This document shows, piece after piece, positions 62,403-64,000 of a DNA stretch of 64,000 nt. The notes below the pieces were generated by a model that had not been told where the DNA came from, did no database searches, and saw nothing but the letters and a program-made list of their open reading frames with translations. The stretch is from Morchella semilibera (taxonomy: Eukaryota; Ascomycota; Pezizomycetes; Pezizales; Morchellaceae). Within the stretch, counting starts at the first letter, position 1, and each line of letters begins with the position of its first letter. The stretch is from positions 2,007,178 to 2,071,177 of the forward strand of contig WBVU01000011.1 in the NCBI GenBank assembly GCA_009192285.1, read 5' to 3'. The translations under genes were made by a program, and so were the position numbers.

Positions 62403-63980
62403 ATGCCATCACCACCCCCCTTTTTTGAAAACCTTATCAAAGGGCTCTCAACCCATAGATTAGACAAAGAGCTCTTTGGCTCCTTTGCTGAAGAACCTTA
62501 CCCCTTTGCCGATGCCGTTAACGCCGCCCTCCTGAGCGACAACACCTCCGATGAATCAAGGATTCTCTTAACGCTCATGTGCGGAATCGTTAGACAGAAC
62601 ACTTTTCTACAGTCGCGCCTGACTCGCCTCGAAGAGGCAGTTGACCTCGCCGACTCGGCCACTACAACTGTCCTCAGACACACCGAGGAAATCGCCCGCA
62701 ACACTGTTCTCCTCTCCCAGGCAGCATCCGCTGCTCCTCCGCCCCCAGCTGACCCGAAAGGCAAAGCCAGGGCCACCCCACCCAACCCGCCACCCCCTAA
62801 GACACCCAGGATTATTTCGGCCCCTCTTTCCTCTCACCCGGACGAATCGCTCGAATATATCGATGCCCATGGAAACCGGCGCATGCTTACATATGCTGAG
62901 AAAGCTCGCATTCCGCCCCCCCAGACCTCCTCCGCCCCCCCAGCCGGCCGTCGAGGCCCCAAAAAGCCCGCCAACCAACCAGAGGGCCCCCAGAAGCCCA
63001 AGACCCTCGCACAACCAGCACGTAGATTCTTCGCGACCAGGGCATCTCCTGCTGCCTTCGAAGACCGCACCCGCCTTGAAGCCACCCTCCCCGCCCAGCT
63101 AAGCAGAGTTCTTAGCGAAGGCGGTCTTACTTTCCCCCACACCCAAATTAAAGTTACAATTAACGAAAATGGCACCGTTACATGCACGGCCTCCCCTGAG
63201 ACCCCGAATACTCGCCTGCAACCCTTCTTCCCCCGCTTCGTGGAAATCCTGAACCTCGCCTGCAAAACGGGATCAAATCCCTTTTCCAACTTCAAACTTG
63301 CGCCCACAGACAGTGAATTTATTATTCACTCCATTCCCCTTTTTCCTTTTGAGAACGAAGATATGCTTACTCCGGTGATGCGTGAGAATATCCTGTTCGC
63401 CAATAATGCCAAGGTTATCCAGGCCCGCTTTCTGTCAAAACCCGAAAACAGAGCTGGCAAAGCCACCACCTCCATAGTGGTCAGAGTTTCTCAGGAGGAT
63501 GCCTCCAAATTCGGCCAGTCTATTCTCCTCTTCGCCCAACCACGCCGCTGCGTAAAGATCATCAATGCCTCCCCAAGTACTATCTGCCAGAACTGCTCTC
63601 GCTTTGGCCATGCCACCCAAAGCTGCAGACAAAAAGCCCCCACATGCCCCCTTTGCGCTGGTAACCATACCAAACGCGACCACCGCTGCACCAACCAGTC
63701 TTGCCCTAAGAATGGTCACCTGAAACCCGTCGAGTGCGACTGCCCCGCCTTCTCTCCCAAATGCGCTAATTGCCAAGGCTCCCACACAGTCTACTCTCCT
63801 GTTTGCCCGTCAACATCAGCAAGCCTATTCAACCCTACCGGAGGCCCGGGAGGTGTGGGAGACGTTCGGAGACACCCGTCAAACTTTCGATCTCCAGGGG
63901 CTTACCCGCCCGTACGAGGGCCTCCTGAGCCTTTGCAGGAGCCTCCCGAGCCTTCAAGAAGGCTTAGCGGGCTCTCCTGA
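62403..63980 (+). mobile_element. LINE (Tad-like non-LTR retrotransposon) ORF1, gag-like protein
   Basis: Uninterrupted 525-codon frame from ATG (AAGATGCC) to TGA at 63978-63980. It encodes the nucleic-acid-binding ORF1 protein that coats LINE RNA. The N-terminus is helical (about 1-100), followed by a Pro/Ala/Lys-rich linker (105-215) and a central domain (about 215-370). Then come three zinc knuckles: C395 CQNCSRFGHATQSC (CX2CX4HX4C), C415 CPLCAGNHTKRDHRC and C454 CANCQGSHTVYSPVC (both CX2CX3HX6C). Three knuckles of this spacing after a Pro-rich region are typical of ORF1 in fungal Tad-clade and related LINEs. The tail is Pro/Arg-rich (PPEPLQEPPEPSRR). ORF2 (endonuclease and reverse transcriptase) should follow outside the window. 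The frame is GC-rich with no stops or frameshifts, implying a recent, possibly active copy. Open frames on the opposite strand are shadows. Confidence 0.88.
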
Positions 63981-64000
63981 TGCTAAGCGGCGCTCTCCTG

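Noticed and set aside
62498-63785. Several Gly/Ala-rich minus-strand frames
   Set aside because: Antisense shadows of the GC-rich LINE ORF1. The plus strand carries three clear zinc knuckles.
1-64000. tRNA, 5S rRNA or CRISPR array
   Set aside because: Looking for B-box-like GGTTCRANNCC sequences and tRNA arms found only hits inside coding exons. There are no regularly spaced direct repeats with unique spacers. A covariance-model search was not possible.

Overview
This window comes from a filamentous ascomycete fungus (Pezizomycotina). The evidence is a canonical fungal phytochrome histidine kinase, Mediator subunit 13 of the filamentous-fungal type, spliceosomal introns of 49-130 bp with GT..AG borders, and a Tad-like non-LTR retrotransposon ORF1. 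Gene density is very low: about eight genes in 64 kb, nearly all in the right half. Intergenic DNA is rich in homopolymers, microsatellites and the palindrome TACATGTA. A gene-sparse lineage such as the Pezizomycetes (truffles, morels and relatives) would fit, but I cannot name the species.

Layout. Bases 1-13 kb: no convincing gene except a low-complexity Q/S/P/Y-rich protein at 4999-5643 (-), plus an ankyrin-repeat pseudogene remnant at about 13.0-13.2 kb. Bases 13.3-36.6 kb: a long microsatellite-rich tract holding one small Cys/His-motif protein at 19221-19877 (-). Bases 36.6-42.2 kb: Mediator subunit Med13 (-), four exons, resolved to its 14-codon first exon. Bases 45.8-50.5 kb: phytochrome sensor kinase (-), six exons, with PAS-GAF-PHY-HisKA-HATPase-REC all intact. 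Bases 50.5-54.4 kb: intergenic, with two strong inverted repeats. Bases 54.46-54.82 kb: mitochondrial ribosomal protein bL33m (+), three small exons. Bases 55.2-59.5 kb: a large coiled-coil protein (-), five exons including a 42-nt microexon. Bases 60.3-60.9 kb: a LAMTOR1/Meh1(Ego1)-like lysosomal/vacuolar TORC1 scaffold (-), two exons. Bases 62.4-64 kb: intact ORF1 (gag-like, three zinc knuckles) of a LINE that runs off the window.

These genes do not form one pathway. They are ordinary eukaryotic single-gene units: transcription control (Med13), red-light sensing (phytochrome), mitochondrial translation (bL33m), TORC1/vacuole signalling (LAMTOR1-like) and an unassigned nuclear-type coiled-coil protein. 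bL33m, the LAMTOR1-like N-terminus and the Med13 N-terminus are invisible as long ORFs and were found by reading splice sites by eye. I did not find a convincing new multi-gene system. The most unusual signals are the dispersed TACATGTA palindrome (27 copies seen, about 1 expected, none in coding exons), two near-perfect hairpins at 51.9 and 52.6 kb, and the 16.7 kb gene-free microsatellite tract. No tRNA or rRNA gene was recognised. All protein assignments come from memory of the families and no search was run.
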